From Methanomicrobiales archaeon (GTDB lineage: Archaea > Halobacteriota > Methanomicrobia > Methanomicrobiales > JACTUA01), in assembly GCA_028678635.1 (NCBI GenBank), contig JAJRDC010000076.1, forward strand, positions 1 through 5,735: DNA of 5,735 nucleotides. Reading direction: 5' to 3'. Both the position numbers and the translations under genes were made by a program. This document shows, piece after piece, positions 1 through 5,125 of the stretch. The notes beneath the pieces are model-generated. The model was not told where the DNA came from. It worked only from the letters and a program-made list of their open reading frames with translations, and did no database searches. How positions within the stretch are numbered: the stretch's first letter is position 1; the number at the start of each line of letters is the position of its first letter.

Positions 1-946
1 CCGAGAGGACCTCTGCATCCCAGCAGTCACAGGCATAGTGGGCCCGCTCGTCCGGCAGGTGCTGGCGGAACCGGAGCCGTTTGCCATCCACCCCGATCCG
101 GACCAGCAGGTCGTGGGTGAGCGCCATGTAGTAGGCCACGTACTGGTTGGCGATGATCCCCTTCTCCACGGCCTCCCCCATGGCCACTTCGACGGGTGCC
201 GTCTCCTTCTGCTGCTGCTCGATGCCCAGCAAGGGGACCCGGTAGGACGCGTACCGGTCGAACCGGGGGTGATCCTTCCGGTCCGGGTGCACGAAGATCT
301 CGGCCTCGGCCTGGGTGAACTCCCGGAGCCGGATCATGCCCTGGCGGGGGGAGATCTCGTTCCGGTAGGATTTCCCCACCTGCACCGCACCAAAGGGGAG
401 GCGGTCGCGGTAGAACCGGAGCAGCCGGGTGAAGTCGGTGAATATCCCCTGGGCGGTCTCGGGCCGGAGGTAGCCTTTCCGCTGTGAGCCGGGCCCGATA
501 CTGGTCTGGAACATCAGGTTGAAGGAGAAGACCGTCACATCGCCCAGTTCCTCCCCGCACGAAGGGCAGGGCACCGTCTTCAGGGTACAGGCCAGCTCCC
601 CGGCACCCAGGGCCCCGGCATTGGACACTCCTGCTCCGGCCGCCGCGTGATCAGCCCGCAGGTACTCCCCGCACCTGAGGCACTGGCACATCTTGTCCGA
701 GAAACCCTTCACGTGGCCACTGGCCACGTAGATGGGCTCGACACCCACGGTCGGGCACTCGATCTCGTAGTAGCCTTCCCGGATCACATAGAAATCCCGC
801 CAGATCTCCTCGATCCTTCGTTTCATGAGTGCGCCCAGCGGGCCGTAGTCAATGAACCCGGCCACGGAACCGTAGATCTCGGAGGACGGCCAGATGAATC
901 CCCTGCGCCGGGCCAGCTCGGTTACCCTGTCGTAGATGTCACTCAT
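1..946 (-). CDS. glyS: Glycyl-tRNA synthetase, archaeal/eukaryotic type (partial, N-terminal 315 residues)
   Basis: Class II aminoacyl-tRNA synthetase that charges tRNA-Gly with glycine in the cytoplasm. The frame opens at ATG 946-944 (MSDIYDRVTELARRRGF) and stays open to the left edge, so the C-terminal part, including the anticodon-binding domain, lies outside. Visible family marks: YGSVAGFIDYGPLGA near residues 25-39 (glycine-specific N-terminus, motif 1 area); a zinc knuckle made of C89-x2-C92 and C127-x2-C130; RPETAQGIF at 161-169; and class II motif 2, YRNEISPRQGMIRLREF, at 194-210, with the ATP-binding arginine in YRNE. The segment HYACDCWDAEV near the edge is also typical. Family members are roughly 500-600 residues, so a little over half is present. 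A GTGAT ribosome binding site (955-951) lies 4 bases before the ATG. No internal stop or frameshift was seen. The gene is divergent from the HTH gene at 1192. Confidence 0.97.
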   Translation of the reverse strand, partial: MSDIYDRVTELARRRGFIWPSSEIYGSVAGFIDYGPLGALMKRRIEEIWRDFYVIREGYYEIECPTVGVEPIYVASGHVKGFSDKMCQCLRCGEYLRADHAAAGAGVSNAGALGAGELACTLKTVPCPSCGEELGDVTVFSFNLMFQTSIGPGSQRKGYLRPETAQGIFTDFTRLLRFYRDRLPFGAVQVGKSYRNEISPRQGMIRLREFTQAEAEIFVHPDRKDHPRFDRYASYRVPLLGIEQQQKETAPVEVAMGEAVEKGIIANQYVAYYMALTHDLLVRIGVDGKRLRFRQHLPDERAHYACDCWDAEVLS

Positions 947-973
947 TGCAATCACGGGGTGCCACAGTACTCC

Positions 974-1002
974 TCTCTATATCAGCGGCCGAGAATAAAA
1001 CC
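974..1002 (-). promoter_or_regulatory. Probable promoter of the glycyl-tRNA synthetase gene
   Basis: Read on the minus strand, this AT-rich patch contains TTTTATTC (1000-993) and TGATATAGAGA (984-974), the two TATA-like sequences ahead of the ATG at 946. Use of the first would give a leader of about 20-25 bases that includes the GTGAT ribosome binding site at 955-951. Use of the second would give an almost leaderless message. The sequence alone does not decide which is used. Confidence 0.4.
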
Positions 1003-1010
1003 ATGCGAGC

Positions 1011-1024
1011 AACCGGACCCGGTT
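1011..1024. repeat. Perfect palindrome in the divergent promoter region
   Basis: AACCGG and CCGGTT are separated by two bases, a perfect 6+6 inverted repeat midway between two divergent genes. The size and symmetry would suit a dimeric regulator's operator, but no binding protein can be named from sequence, and one short palindrome in GC-rich DNA may be chance. Confidence 0.35.
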
Positions 1025-1038
1025 CTGTGCCAGGGATC

Positions 1039-1055
1039 CCGTGGATTTTCCACGG
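1039..1055. repeat. Small stem-loop (6-bp stem, ATTTT loop)
   Basis: CCGTGG, loop ATTTT, CCACGG: a perfect 6-bp hairpin in the 245-base gap between the divergent genes. It lies upstream of the TATA box at 1141, so it is not in the leader of the HTH gene. It could be a regulatory site or part of an unrecognised small transcript. Nothing else structured was seen around it. Confidence 0.35.
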
Positions 1056-1138
1056 CCCGAATACCGGCGGTGATGCGGGTTAAAAACAATACAATCGCAA
1101 TCCACCATGATAATAGTATCCCCCTGCACCGTTGGGAA

Positions 1139-1150
1139 CCTATAAATATA
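1139..1150 (+). promoter_or_regulatory. TATA box for the two-HTH gene
   Basis: CCTATAAATATA is a strong archaeal TATA box, about 42-50 bases before the ATG at 1192, which predicts transcription starting near 1168-1175 and a short leader containing GTGA at 1181-1184. It is the clearest promoter in the window. It also argues against the upstream in-frame TTG at 1132, which would place the start codon before the TATA box. Confidence 0.75.
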
Positions 1151-1191
1151 ATCGGCGTTACTGTAACTCAAATATTCAGTGTGACCCGCAC

Positions 1192-1800
1192 ATGGATGAC
1201 GATAACCGGAAGAAAAAGCTGCTGGATCTTTTTGCCACCATCACCAGCAAGACCAAGATCGTGGAACCGATGAAAAAGATTCACGGGTCGCTCAGGGACA
1301 GGGAAGCCATCGAGCGGGAGATCGCGCTCATCATGCGGGAGATCCTGGACAAGGGGTACTTCAAGACCAAGCTCACCCCCCGCCAGCTGGCCCGCCTCGT
1401 CATGGCCTTCCACGACGGGAAGAACGATACCGAGATCGCCCGGGCGCTGGGAGACGAGAAGCTCTCCAAGACCGTGGCACGGGCCAGGGTCCGGCTCAAG
1501 CTCTTCCGGGACCTGGACTTCACCATGCCCTTCTCCCGGGACCAGATGGAGAATCTGATGGACTCGGGAAAGACGCTCAAGGAGGTGAGCGAGGAACTGG
1601 ATATCTCCCCGTCCACGCTCCGGGAGTACCGCCACGTCATCGAGGAGGAGAAGGACCCCACCCTGGACCCCTACCTGAACCGGATCCACGACGTGATGGA
1701 GGACCGGGACCTCTCGGAACAGATGACCCGCGGCCTCATCCAGGACGGTCTCGCCGAGGCCATCGACATCACGGAAGCCGAGCTCATTGACGTCGGCTGA
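1192..1800 (+). CDS. Two-HTH archaeal protein of unknown function, possible DNA-binding regulator
   Basis: A 202-residue soluble, highly charged protein with no signal peptide or membrane segment. I chose ATG 1192 (MDDDNRKKKLLDLF) because a TATA box lies at 1141 and a GTGA ribosome binding site at 1181-1184; an upstream in-frame TTG at 1132 precedes the promoter. Two segments look like helix-turn-helix units: residues about 77-104 (NDTEIARALGDEKLSKTVAR, then an arginine-rich helix) and 126-150 (GKTLKEVSEELDISPSTLRE). The N-terminal 60 residues are probably helical, and the C-terminal tail (LSEQMTRGLIQDGLAEAI) is acidic. The overall pattern recalls, from memory only, the haloarchaeal 'conditioned medium-induced protein 4' family, of similar length and with the same tail pattern; treat this as a hint. 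A DNA-binding role is inferred from the HTH segments. The gene is divergent from glyS and followed by two oligo-T tracts, so it is probably transcribed alone. Confidence 0.85.
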   Translation: MDDDNRKKKLLDLFATITSKTKIVEPMKKIHGSLRDREAIEREIALIMREILDKGYFKTKLTPRQLARLVMAFHDGKNDTEIARALGDEKLSKTVARARVRLKLFRDLDFTMPFSRDQMENLMDSGKTLKEVSEELDISPSTLREYRHVIEEEKDPTLDPYLNRIHDVMEDRDLSEQMTRGLIQDGLAEAIDITEAELIDVG

Positions 1801-1826
1801 GCCTGCTGGTTTCCTCGCCTCGTAGA

Positions 1827-1846
1827 TTTTTTCTCAGGCATTTTTT
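1827..1846 (+). terminator. Oligo-T terminator after the two-HTH gene
   Basis: Two runs of six T (1827-1832 and 1841-1846) lie 27-46 bases after the stop codon at 1800. Archaeal RNA polymerase terminates at such T-rich tracts without needing a hairpin, so this fits the end of the transcript. Confidence 0.6.
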
Positions 1847-1851
1847 CAGAT

Positions 1852-1918
1852 CGATTACGAGTGAGACGCTCCAGGGGGGACCGGACGGTCCCTCCCACCG
1901 CGTGGGCGCCCCCCCCCC
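1852..1918. repeat. Left arm of a large imperfect inverted repeat, with an internal hairpin
   Basis: The reverse complement of this arm matches 2081-2137 in order: a G run, GCCCACGCGG, a GC-rich spacer, GAGCGTCTC and GTAATCG, with a few substitutions and a small gap. Inside the arm, 1874-1895 forms its own stem (GGACCG / CGGTCC around a GA loop, extended outward by G-C pairs and one G-T pair). The arm ends in a run of ten C (1909-1918). No target-site duplication was seen at the outer ends, and no coding sequence lies between the arms. Confidence 0.6.
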
Positions 1919-1958
1919 ATGAGGATATCCCGCCACGTCGGTGTGACCGGACCTCATG
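1914..1958. repeat. Direct repeat copy A (CCCCCCATGAGG...)
   Basis: Starts CCCCCCATGAGGATATCC, continues through CGTCGGT and CCGGA, and recurs as copy B 104 bases downstream. It also contains CATGAGG and CCTCATG as a small inverted pair. The similarity to copy B covers about 35-45 bases and is imperfect, suggesting an old duplication. Confidence 0.55.
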
Positions 1959-1987
1959 AACGACGGAGGCGATTTTTGACCGGTACA

Positions 1988-2008
1988 GGAGGGGGCTCTG
2001 CCCCCTCC
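1988..2008. repeat. Perfect 9-bp GC-rich hairpin with a three-base loop
   Basis: GGAGGGGGC, loop TCT, GCCCCCTCC: the strongest stem-loop in the window. It is the second of four related GC-rich hairpins at 1874-1895, 1988-2008, 2099-2115 and 2193-2208, whose centres are about 93-114 bases apart. It resembles REP-type dispersed hairpin elements in general form. It has no following T tract on the plus strand, so it is not an obvious terminator. Confidence 0.7.
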
Positions 2009-2016
2009 CGAACCCT

Positions 2017-2060
2017 CCCCCCATGAGGAAATCCTGTTCGTCGGTTTTCCCGGATGGAGC
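2017..2060. repeat. Direct repeat copy B (CCCCCCATGAGG...)
   Basis: CCCCCCATGAGGAAATCC, then CGTCGGT and CCCGGA, parallels copy A at 1914 with scattered changes and a one-base gap. It directly follows the 1988-2008 hairpin, just as copy A follows the 1874-1895 hairpin, so hairpin plus tail appears to be the duplicated unit. Confidence 0.55.
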
Positions 2061-2080
2061 ATCAATCCCGGATAACTGGC

Positions 2081-2137
2081 GGGGGGTGCCCACGCGGCGG
2101 GGGCGGTGAGCCCCCGAGAGCGTCTCGCCGGTAATCG
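2081..2137. repeat. Right arm of the large inverted repeat, with an internal hairpin
   Basis: Matches the reverse complement of 1852-1918. Key shared blocks are GCCCACGCGG (2087-2096), GAGCGTCTC (2118-2126) and GTAATCG (2131-2137). It contains a perfect 6-bp hairpin at 2099-2115 (GGGGGC, loop GGTGA, GCCCCC). Together the arms span 286 bases. A decayed miniature inverted-repeat element is possible, but there is no target duplication or second genomic copy in view to prove it. Confidence 0.6.
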
Positions 2138-2152
2138 GTGACTACGGAATCC

Positions 2153-2227
2153 CGATACCTCATCGTTGGAGAATACCTCAGCCGGCGCGGCAGGGGGCGG
2201 CAGCTCCCGAGAGCGTCCACAGGTAAG
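2153..2227. repeat. Third, degraded copy of the arm and hairpin
   Basis: GATACCTCAT near 2155, then GGGGGC GGCA GCTCCC (2193-2208, a 6-bp stem with one G-T pair), then CGAGAGCGTC (2208-2217). The last block repeats CGAGAGCGTC at 2115-2124, 93 bases upstream, in the same orientation. It ends about 60 bases before the hydrolase start, so the array reaches into that gene's upstream region. Confidence 0.45.
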
Positions 2228-2287
2228 GAAATGAACGACTGTCCCGTGTCCCCAACCTTTTTCCCTCCCCACCGGTACCCTACTATC

Positions 2288-2953
2288 ATGCGGCTGACCT
2301 GGCCTGGCCATGCGTGCGTGATACTGGAGGGCTCCCGGCAGGTACTCATCGACCCCTACATCCCCGAGGGGAAACTGGAGGTGTCCCCCGATCTCGTGGC
2401 CATCACCCACGGCCATGAGGACCATCTCGGGGAAGCGATCCGCCTGAACCGGAAGACCATCGCCATCACCGAGATCGGGAAGTATCTCAGGTCGAAGGGC
2501 CTCTCGGTGGAGACCATGAACCTGGGGGGGACCATCACCGTCGACGGCGTCTCCTTCACCATGACCCCCGCGCTCCACTCCTCATGGCTGGAGTCCTGCG
2601 GGTTCGGGTTCTACGGCGGCGTGGCGTGCGGGTTCGTGGTGGGGATGGACGGTGTCCATGTGTACCATGCCGGGGACACCGCCCTCTTCTCTGACATGAG
2701 GCTCATCGGCGAACTCTACCATCCCGACGTGGCGCTCCTCCCCATCGGCGGACGGTTCACCATGGGGCCGAAAGAGGCGATGATGGCGGCGAATCTGGTC
2801 GGTGCGAAGACCGTGATCCCCATCCACTACAACACCTGGCCTGCCATCACCCAGGATGCTGCACGGTTCAAACAGGCCATCGAGCGAACGACGGACATCC
2901 ACGTCGAAATCCTCTCGCCCGGCGGATCCCTCGAGCTGGGAGCCGCACCATAA
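2288..2953 (+). CDS. Metal-dependent hydrolase, UPF0173-like, metallo-beta-lactamase fold
   Basis: A 221-residue cytoplasmic protein. It starts MRLTWPGHACVILEG, the usual opening of this family, which is why I chose ATG 2288 over the in-frame ATG 2231 or GTG 2138; family members are about 220-230 residues. Metal-binding signatures are in order and intact: LIDPYIP (D22), THGHEDH at 40-46 (H41, H43, D45, H46), H97 in the ALHSSW segment, HAGDT at 127-131 (D130), and IPIHYNTWP around H180. The family is expected to bind two metal ions and hydrolyse an ester or amide bond; the true substrate is not known. There is no clear ribosome binding site before ATG 2288, so the message may be leaderless; AACCTTTTT at 2254-2262 is a weak TATA-like candidate. 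The gene is convergent with the HNH-like gene, 24 bases away. Confidence 0.93.
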   Translation: MRLTWPGHACVILEGSRQVLIDPYIPEGKLEVSPDLVAITHGHEDHLGEAIRLNRKTIAITEIGKYLRSKGLSVETMNLGGTITVDGVSFTMTPALHSSWLESCGFGFYGGVACGFVVGMDGVHVYHAGDTALFSDMRLIGELYHPDVALLPIGGRFTMGPKEAMMAANLVGAKTVIPIHYNTWPAITQDAARFKQAIERTTDIHVEILSPGGSLELGAAP

Positions 2954-2954
2954 C

Positions 2955-2968
2955 CCAGACGGATCTGG
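2955..2968. terminator. Hairpin in the gap between convergent genes
   Basis: CCAGA, loop CGGA, TCTGG: a perfect 5-bp stem starting two bases after the hydrolase stop and ending nine bases before the stop of the opposing HNH-like gene. As a symmetrical structure it would appear in both transcripts. A shared terminator or mRNA-end stem is plausible, but there is no T tract on either strand, so the role is inferred from position. Confidence 0.35.
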
Positions 2969-2977
2969 ACCACTCCC

Positions 2978-3373
2978 CTACATGCCCCGGTAATGGGTGT
3001 CGAGCCGTGTTGCGCTGGAAAAGGTCTCTTCCAGATCCACCTCCGGCGGCACATAGGGTTTCTGCCTTGTTGCGAGGATCTTCCGGATCTCCTCCGTCAC
3101 CTCAGGCCTCCTGAAGGCCAGGAGCGCCCGCTGCTCCAGCTCGCCCACGCAATCTTCGTGCACATCCTGGTGGCAGCGGGGGCAGAGGACCAGGATCTCC
3201 CGCTCCAGGTCTGCCGGTGGCAGGGTTTTCACCCGGTCTCCCTCGCCGAAGGTATGGACCTCCAGGTCGGCCGCGAGGATCTCCGCCCCGCAGAGCTCGC
3301 ACCTGCACCCCGCGGCGACCGCGATCCTCTTCTGCCTCACCAATGGGACGAGGGCACGCGAGAGAACCGTCAT
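2978..3373 (-). CDS. Small HNH-like zinc protein with a degenerate motif
   Basis: A 131-residue protein starting MTVLSRALVPLVRQKR at ATG 3373. The frame is open upstream to an ATG at 3508, but a TATA box at 3412-3403 lies inside that extension, so the shorter start is preferred. The core resembles the HNH/McrA nuclease fold: C25-x2-C28, then LEVHTF (H40), then VLCPRCHQDVHE with C64-x2-C67, H68 and H72. The four cysteines should bind a structural zinc. In catalytic HNH proteins the central strand normally carries two histidines or Asp-His (VHH or DH); here it reads VHT, so catalytic activity is uncertain. Residues 75-131 are charged, helical and unrecognised. The transcript is probably almost leaderless. 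There is no partner gene to suggest restriction or homing activity. It could be a nuclease or a non-catalytic nucleic-acid-binding relative. Confidence 0.75.
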   Translation of the reverse strand: MTVLSRALVPLVRQKRIAVAAGCRCELCGAEILAADLEVHTFGEGDRVKTLPPADLEREILVLCPRCHQDVHEDCVGELEQRALLAFRRPEVTEEIRKILATRQKPYVPPEVDLEETFSSATRLDTHYRGM

Positions 3374-3402
3374 CGTTCTCAGGGGACGGTAGCCCGGGGA
3401 TG

Positions 3403-3412
3403 TCTTATAGGT
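3403..3412 (-). promoter_or_regulatory. TATA box for the HNH-like gene
   Basis: ACCTATAAGA on the minus strand, about 30-39 bases ahead of ATG 3373, predicting transcription starting only a few bases before the start codon. No Shine-Dalgarno sequence is visible before that ATG, which agrees with a near-leaderless message. Confidence 0.6.
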
Positions 3413-3547
3413 ATTCCCGGCAGGGGAGGATTCTCCATCGGTCAAAGAGGTCGTGGGGAGGGACGGGAGCGGGGGGAGAAGCCGGATCTCACTCACTCCC
3501 CATTGCATGTGTCGCGTAATCCTGGGAACCCTGGATTTCCGGCTCTG

Positions 3548-3553
3548 AAAAAA
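3548..3553 (-). terminator. Oligo-T terminator after the protease gene
   Basis: On the minus strand a CCC-TTTTTT tract lies nine bases beyond the protease stop codon (3564-3562). This fits archaeal T-tract termination. The rest of the gap up to the HNH-like promoter shows no gene. Confidence 0.5.
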
Positions 3554-3561
3554 GGGAGAGA

Positions 3562-4548
3562 TCAGAAGGAGATACCCAGCGGCCCCACAAAGTGCTCCGC
3601 CTTGCAGACCACCGTGATGGTATCCGAGCCGGCAAAGAGCAGCCCGGCCAGCTTCCGGTTGCGGTCAACCGGTGAACCGCTGTCACCCGGATGGGACATG
3701 GGCGTGGTGAGGATCTGGTCGGTGAAGAGGGCAGTCTTCCCCGGTGCATACTGGACCTGGACGCTGGCCGAGCTGGAGAGCACGACGCCGTACGAGACCC
3801 CGCTCGTCCGCCCGCTCATCCGTACCAGGCTCCAGGGGCGCACGGCGGTGGTGCCGCTCACCGTGTAGAACCCGTTGTTCCGCATGTTCAGGGCCTGCCC
3901 GGGCAGGTAACCGATGTTGTCATCCAGGAGGGCAATGGCGGCATCGGCCTGGTTTATACCATTGAAATCGATGGGGATGTACGCGGCCAGGGCGCCGATG
4001 CGGCCACCGGCCGATGACCCGCCATCGCACCCGCCCGGCTGCCAGGCCTCAGTATTCTCAGGAACAGTATTGGCATCCCTGTCCATGGCAAGGACGTGCG
4101 TATTGCTGAGGGCATAGGCTTTCCCCCCAGGACCCATCACAATGAGGCCGAGGGTTCCGCAGCCGGTGGACATCTCCTTATTTCCCAGGCTGATCCCCCC
4201 GAACAGCGGCCGGTTGGCACCGGTGCGGGAATACACCGCCTTCCCGTGCGATCCCACCGCCTCGGGTACTGCCGCGGCCATATCCAGCGCCCTGATCGTT
4301 CCGGTGACGATGACCCGGGTCCGGATCCCGTCCACCTCCTCGGGGACCTTCCGGGTGTGCTCTGCCCGTTCCACCAGCACCACGATCTCGTTGGTAACAG
4401 GATCATCATAGATCCCGGTGACTCCTTCGGTTTCCAGGATTTTCTTCTCGTGTTTCTCCCTCACCTGCTTCAGGACGGCAGCCCCACTGGCCGGGCCCGC
4501 TGCCAGGAAGAGGAGGAGGATCGCGAGGAGGACAAGAACCACCTTCAA
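3562..4548 (-). CDS. Exported trypsin-like serine protease
   Basis: Chymotrypsin-fold serine peptidase expected to act outside the membrane. With start TTG 4548 the protein has 328 residues and opens MKVVLVLLAILLLFLAAGPASGA, a signal peptide or membrane anchor. I prefer this start because GGGGTGA (4560-4554) sits 5 bases before it as a ribosome binding site; the alternative GTG 4557 (331 residues, MSELKVV) lies inside that site. An in-frame stop at 4572-4570 rules out anything longer. Numbering from the GTG, the catalytic triad reads H154 (ALSNTHVLA), D205 (NQADAAIALL) and S293 (HPGDSGSPV). Cysteines at 133, 177 and 318 may be partly disulphide-bonded. Residues 28-120 form an N-terminal region I do not recognise, perhaps a propeptide; it carries several basic residues and the phrase ILETEGVTGIYDDP. 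Substrate unknown. An oligo-T tract follows the stop. It may be co-transcribed with the upstream small frame and the 101-residue gene. Confidence 0.88.
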   Translation of the reverse strand: MKVVLVLLAILLLFLAAGPASGAAVLKQVREKHEKKILETEGVTGIYDDPVTNEIVVLVERAEHTRKVPEEVDGIRTRVIVTGTIRALDMAAAVPEAVGSHGKAVYSRTGANRPLFGGISLGNKEMSTGCGTLGLIVMGPGGKAYALSNTHVLAMDRDANTVPENTEAWQPGGCDGGSSAGGRIGALAAYIPIDFNGINQADAAIALLDDNIGYLPGQALNMRNNGFYTVSGTTAVRPWSLVRMSGRTSGVSYGVVLSSSASVQVQYAPGKTALFTDQILTTPMSHPGDSGSPVDRNRKLAGLLFAGSDTITVVCKAEHFVGPLGISF

Positions 4549-4612
4549 TTCACTCACCCCGCGGGACTCTTACCGTCCTGGGGAATAAACCTTGGGGTGC
4601 ACAAGGGGGAAA

Positions 4613-4762
4613 TTACCTATATTCTCCTTCCACGGCCCGCAGTAACCGCACAATCAGGTTGGCTGCCTGTGCCTGCTGATCGGCCGCTGTGATGGTGGCT
4701 GTCCCGTCTCCGGGTTGGGGACCGTAACTGCCAAATTGGGCATGGTTGCCTCCCTCTCTCAC
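4613..4762 (-). pseudogene. Small reading frame, probably frameshifted, unknown function
   Basis: Two overlapping short frames cover this stretch. One opens at ATG 4743 after a good GGGAGG ribosome binding site (4755-4750), reads MPNLAVTVPNPETG and stops at 4656-4654 after 29 residues. The other, open from GTG 4762 to a stop at 4615-4613 (49 residues), ends in a convincing helical tail: TATITAADQQAQAANLIVRL, then LRAVEGEYR. Adding one G to the GGG at 4705-4703 would join them into a 43-residue protein running PETG-TATITAADQQ. This suggests a one-base deletion, either real decay or a sequencing error. Alternatively the 49-residue frame is intact with a GTG start, though no ribosome binding site precedes it. 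The stretch lies 36 bases after the 101-residue gene and about 64 bases before the protease, so the three could share a transcript. Function not recognised. Confidence 0.4.
4615..4625 (-). promoter_or_regulatory. Possible TATA box for the protease gene
   Basis: AGAATATAGGT on the minus strand lies about 67-77 bases before TTG 4548 and overlaps the end of the small reading frame. It would give a leader of about 40 bases. It is a weak candidate, and read-through from the upstream genes is an equally good explanation. Confidence 0.3.
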
Positions 4763-4779
4763 CTGAAGGAGGTTCCCGG

Positions 4780-5085
4780 CTAGAGCAGTGCCAGGGTGGC
4801 CCCGATGATGGAAACGTGGGGAATGCAGGAAAAAGAGTTGAAGGATTTCTCATCGAACACAAACCCGATGAGCATGGGGAGGTTTCCGTCCGAGTAGACA
4901 AAGACCGGGTTGAACCAGTGCTTCTCGCAATACTCCCTGGCGGTTTCGGTCATGAGATTCCGGAAGCAGGCGCTCGTCCTGTCCACCTCGACTATGGTCT
5001 TCCCGTCGATGGAGATCTCCCGCCCCGCGTAGAAGATTACGCTTCCGGGGCTCTCGGGGATCTCGAAGATCTGCTTTTTGCTCAT
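4780..5085 (-). CDS. Hypothetical protein, 101 residues
   Basis: Starts MSKKQIFEIPESPGSVIFYA at ATG 5085 and ends at TAG 4782-4780. I do not recognise the family. It looks like a real gene because it has a strong TATA box at the expected distance, balanced protein-like composition, and no competing frame. The pattern suggests a small alpha/beta protein: a strand pair around GREISIDGKTIVEV (residues about 21-34), a helix ACFRNLMTETAREYCEKH (39-56), then strands FNPVFVY and LPMLIGFVF. The C-terminus IPHVSIIGATLALL is hydrophobic but too short and too late to be a clear membrane anchor. Three cysteines (40, 53, 87) show no metal-site spacing. The transcript is probably nearly leaderless. It is first in a possible minus-strand unit with the small frame and the protease. 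Confidence 0.75.
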   Translation of the reverse strand: MSKKQIFEIPESPGSVIFYAGREISIDGKTIVEVDRTSACFRNLMTETAREYCEKHWFNPVFVYSDGNLPMLIGFVFDEKSFNSFSCIPHVSIIGATLALL

Positions 5086-5110
5086 TGGCCTTACTTATTT
5101 TATCTTATGC

Positions 5111-5121
5111 GATATATAAAT
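5111..5121 (-). promoter_or_regulatory. TATA box for the 101-residue gene
   Basis: The minus strand reads ATTTATATATC here, about 26-36 bases before ATG 5085, so transcription should begin a few bases from the start codon. A second AT-rich patch (AAGATAAAATAAG, 5105-5093) lies between the two. The sequence is nearly symmetrical and could in principle also fire rightwards. Confidence 0.6.
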
Positions 5122-5125
5122 GTAA

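Noticed and set aside
38..560. Open frames on both strands overlapping the glycyl-tRNA synthetase region
   Set aside because: The synthetase frame carries clear family motifs throughout; these are out-of-frame shadows with low-complexity sequence.
1852..2217. CRISPR array
   Set aside because: The repeats are too long, too few, too degenerate and in mixed orientation, and they lack uniform spacers.
2138..2287. Extended N-terminus of the hydrolase from GTG 2138 or ATG 2231
   Set aside because: The extension lies in or next to the repeat array and precedes the conserved family opening MRLTWPGHA; the length from ATG 2288 already matches the family.
1671..2578. Long minus-strand open frames across the HTH gene end, the repeat region and the hydrolase start
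   Set aside because: They have skewed composition rich in Pro, Gly, Arg and Ser, overlap two well-supported plus-strand genes, and owe their length to high GC content.
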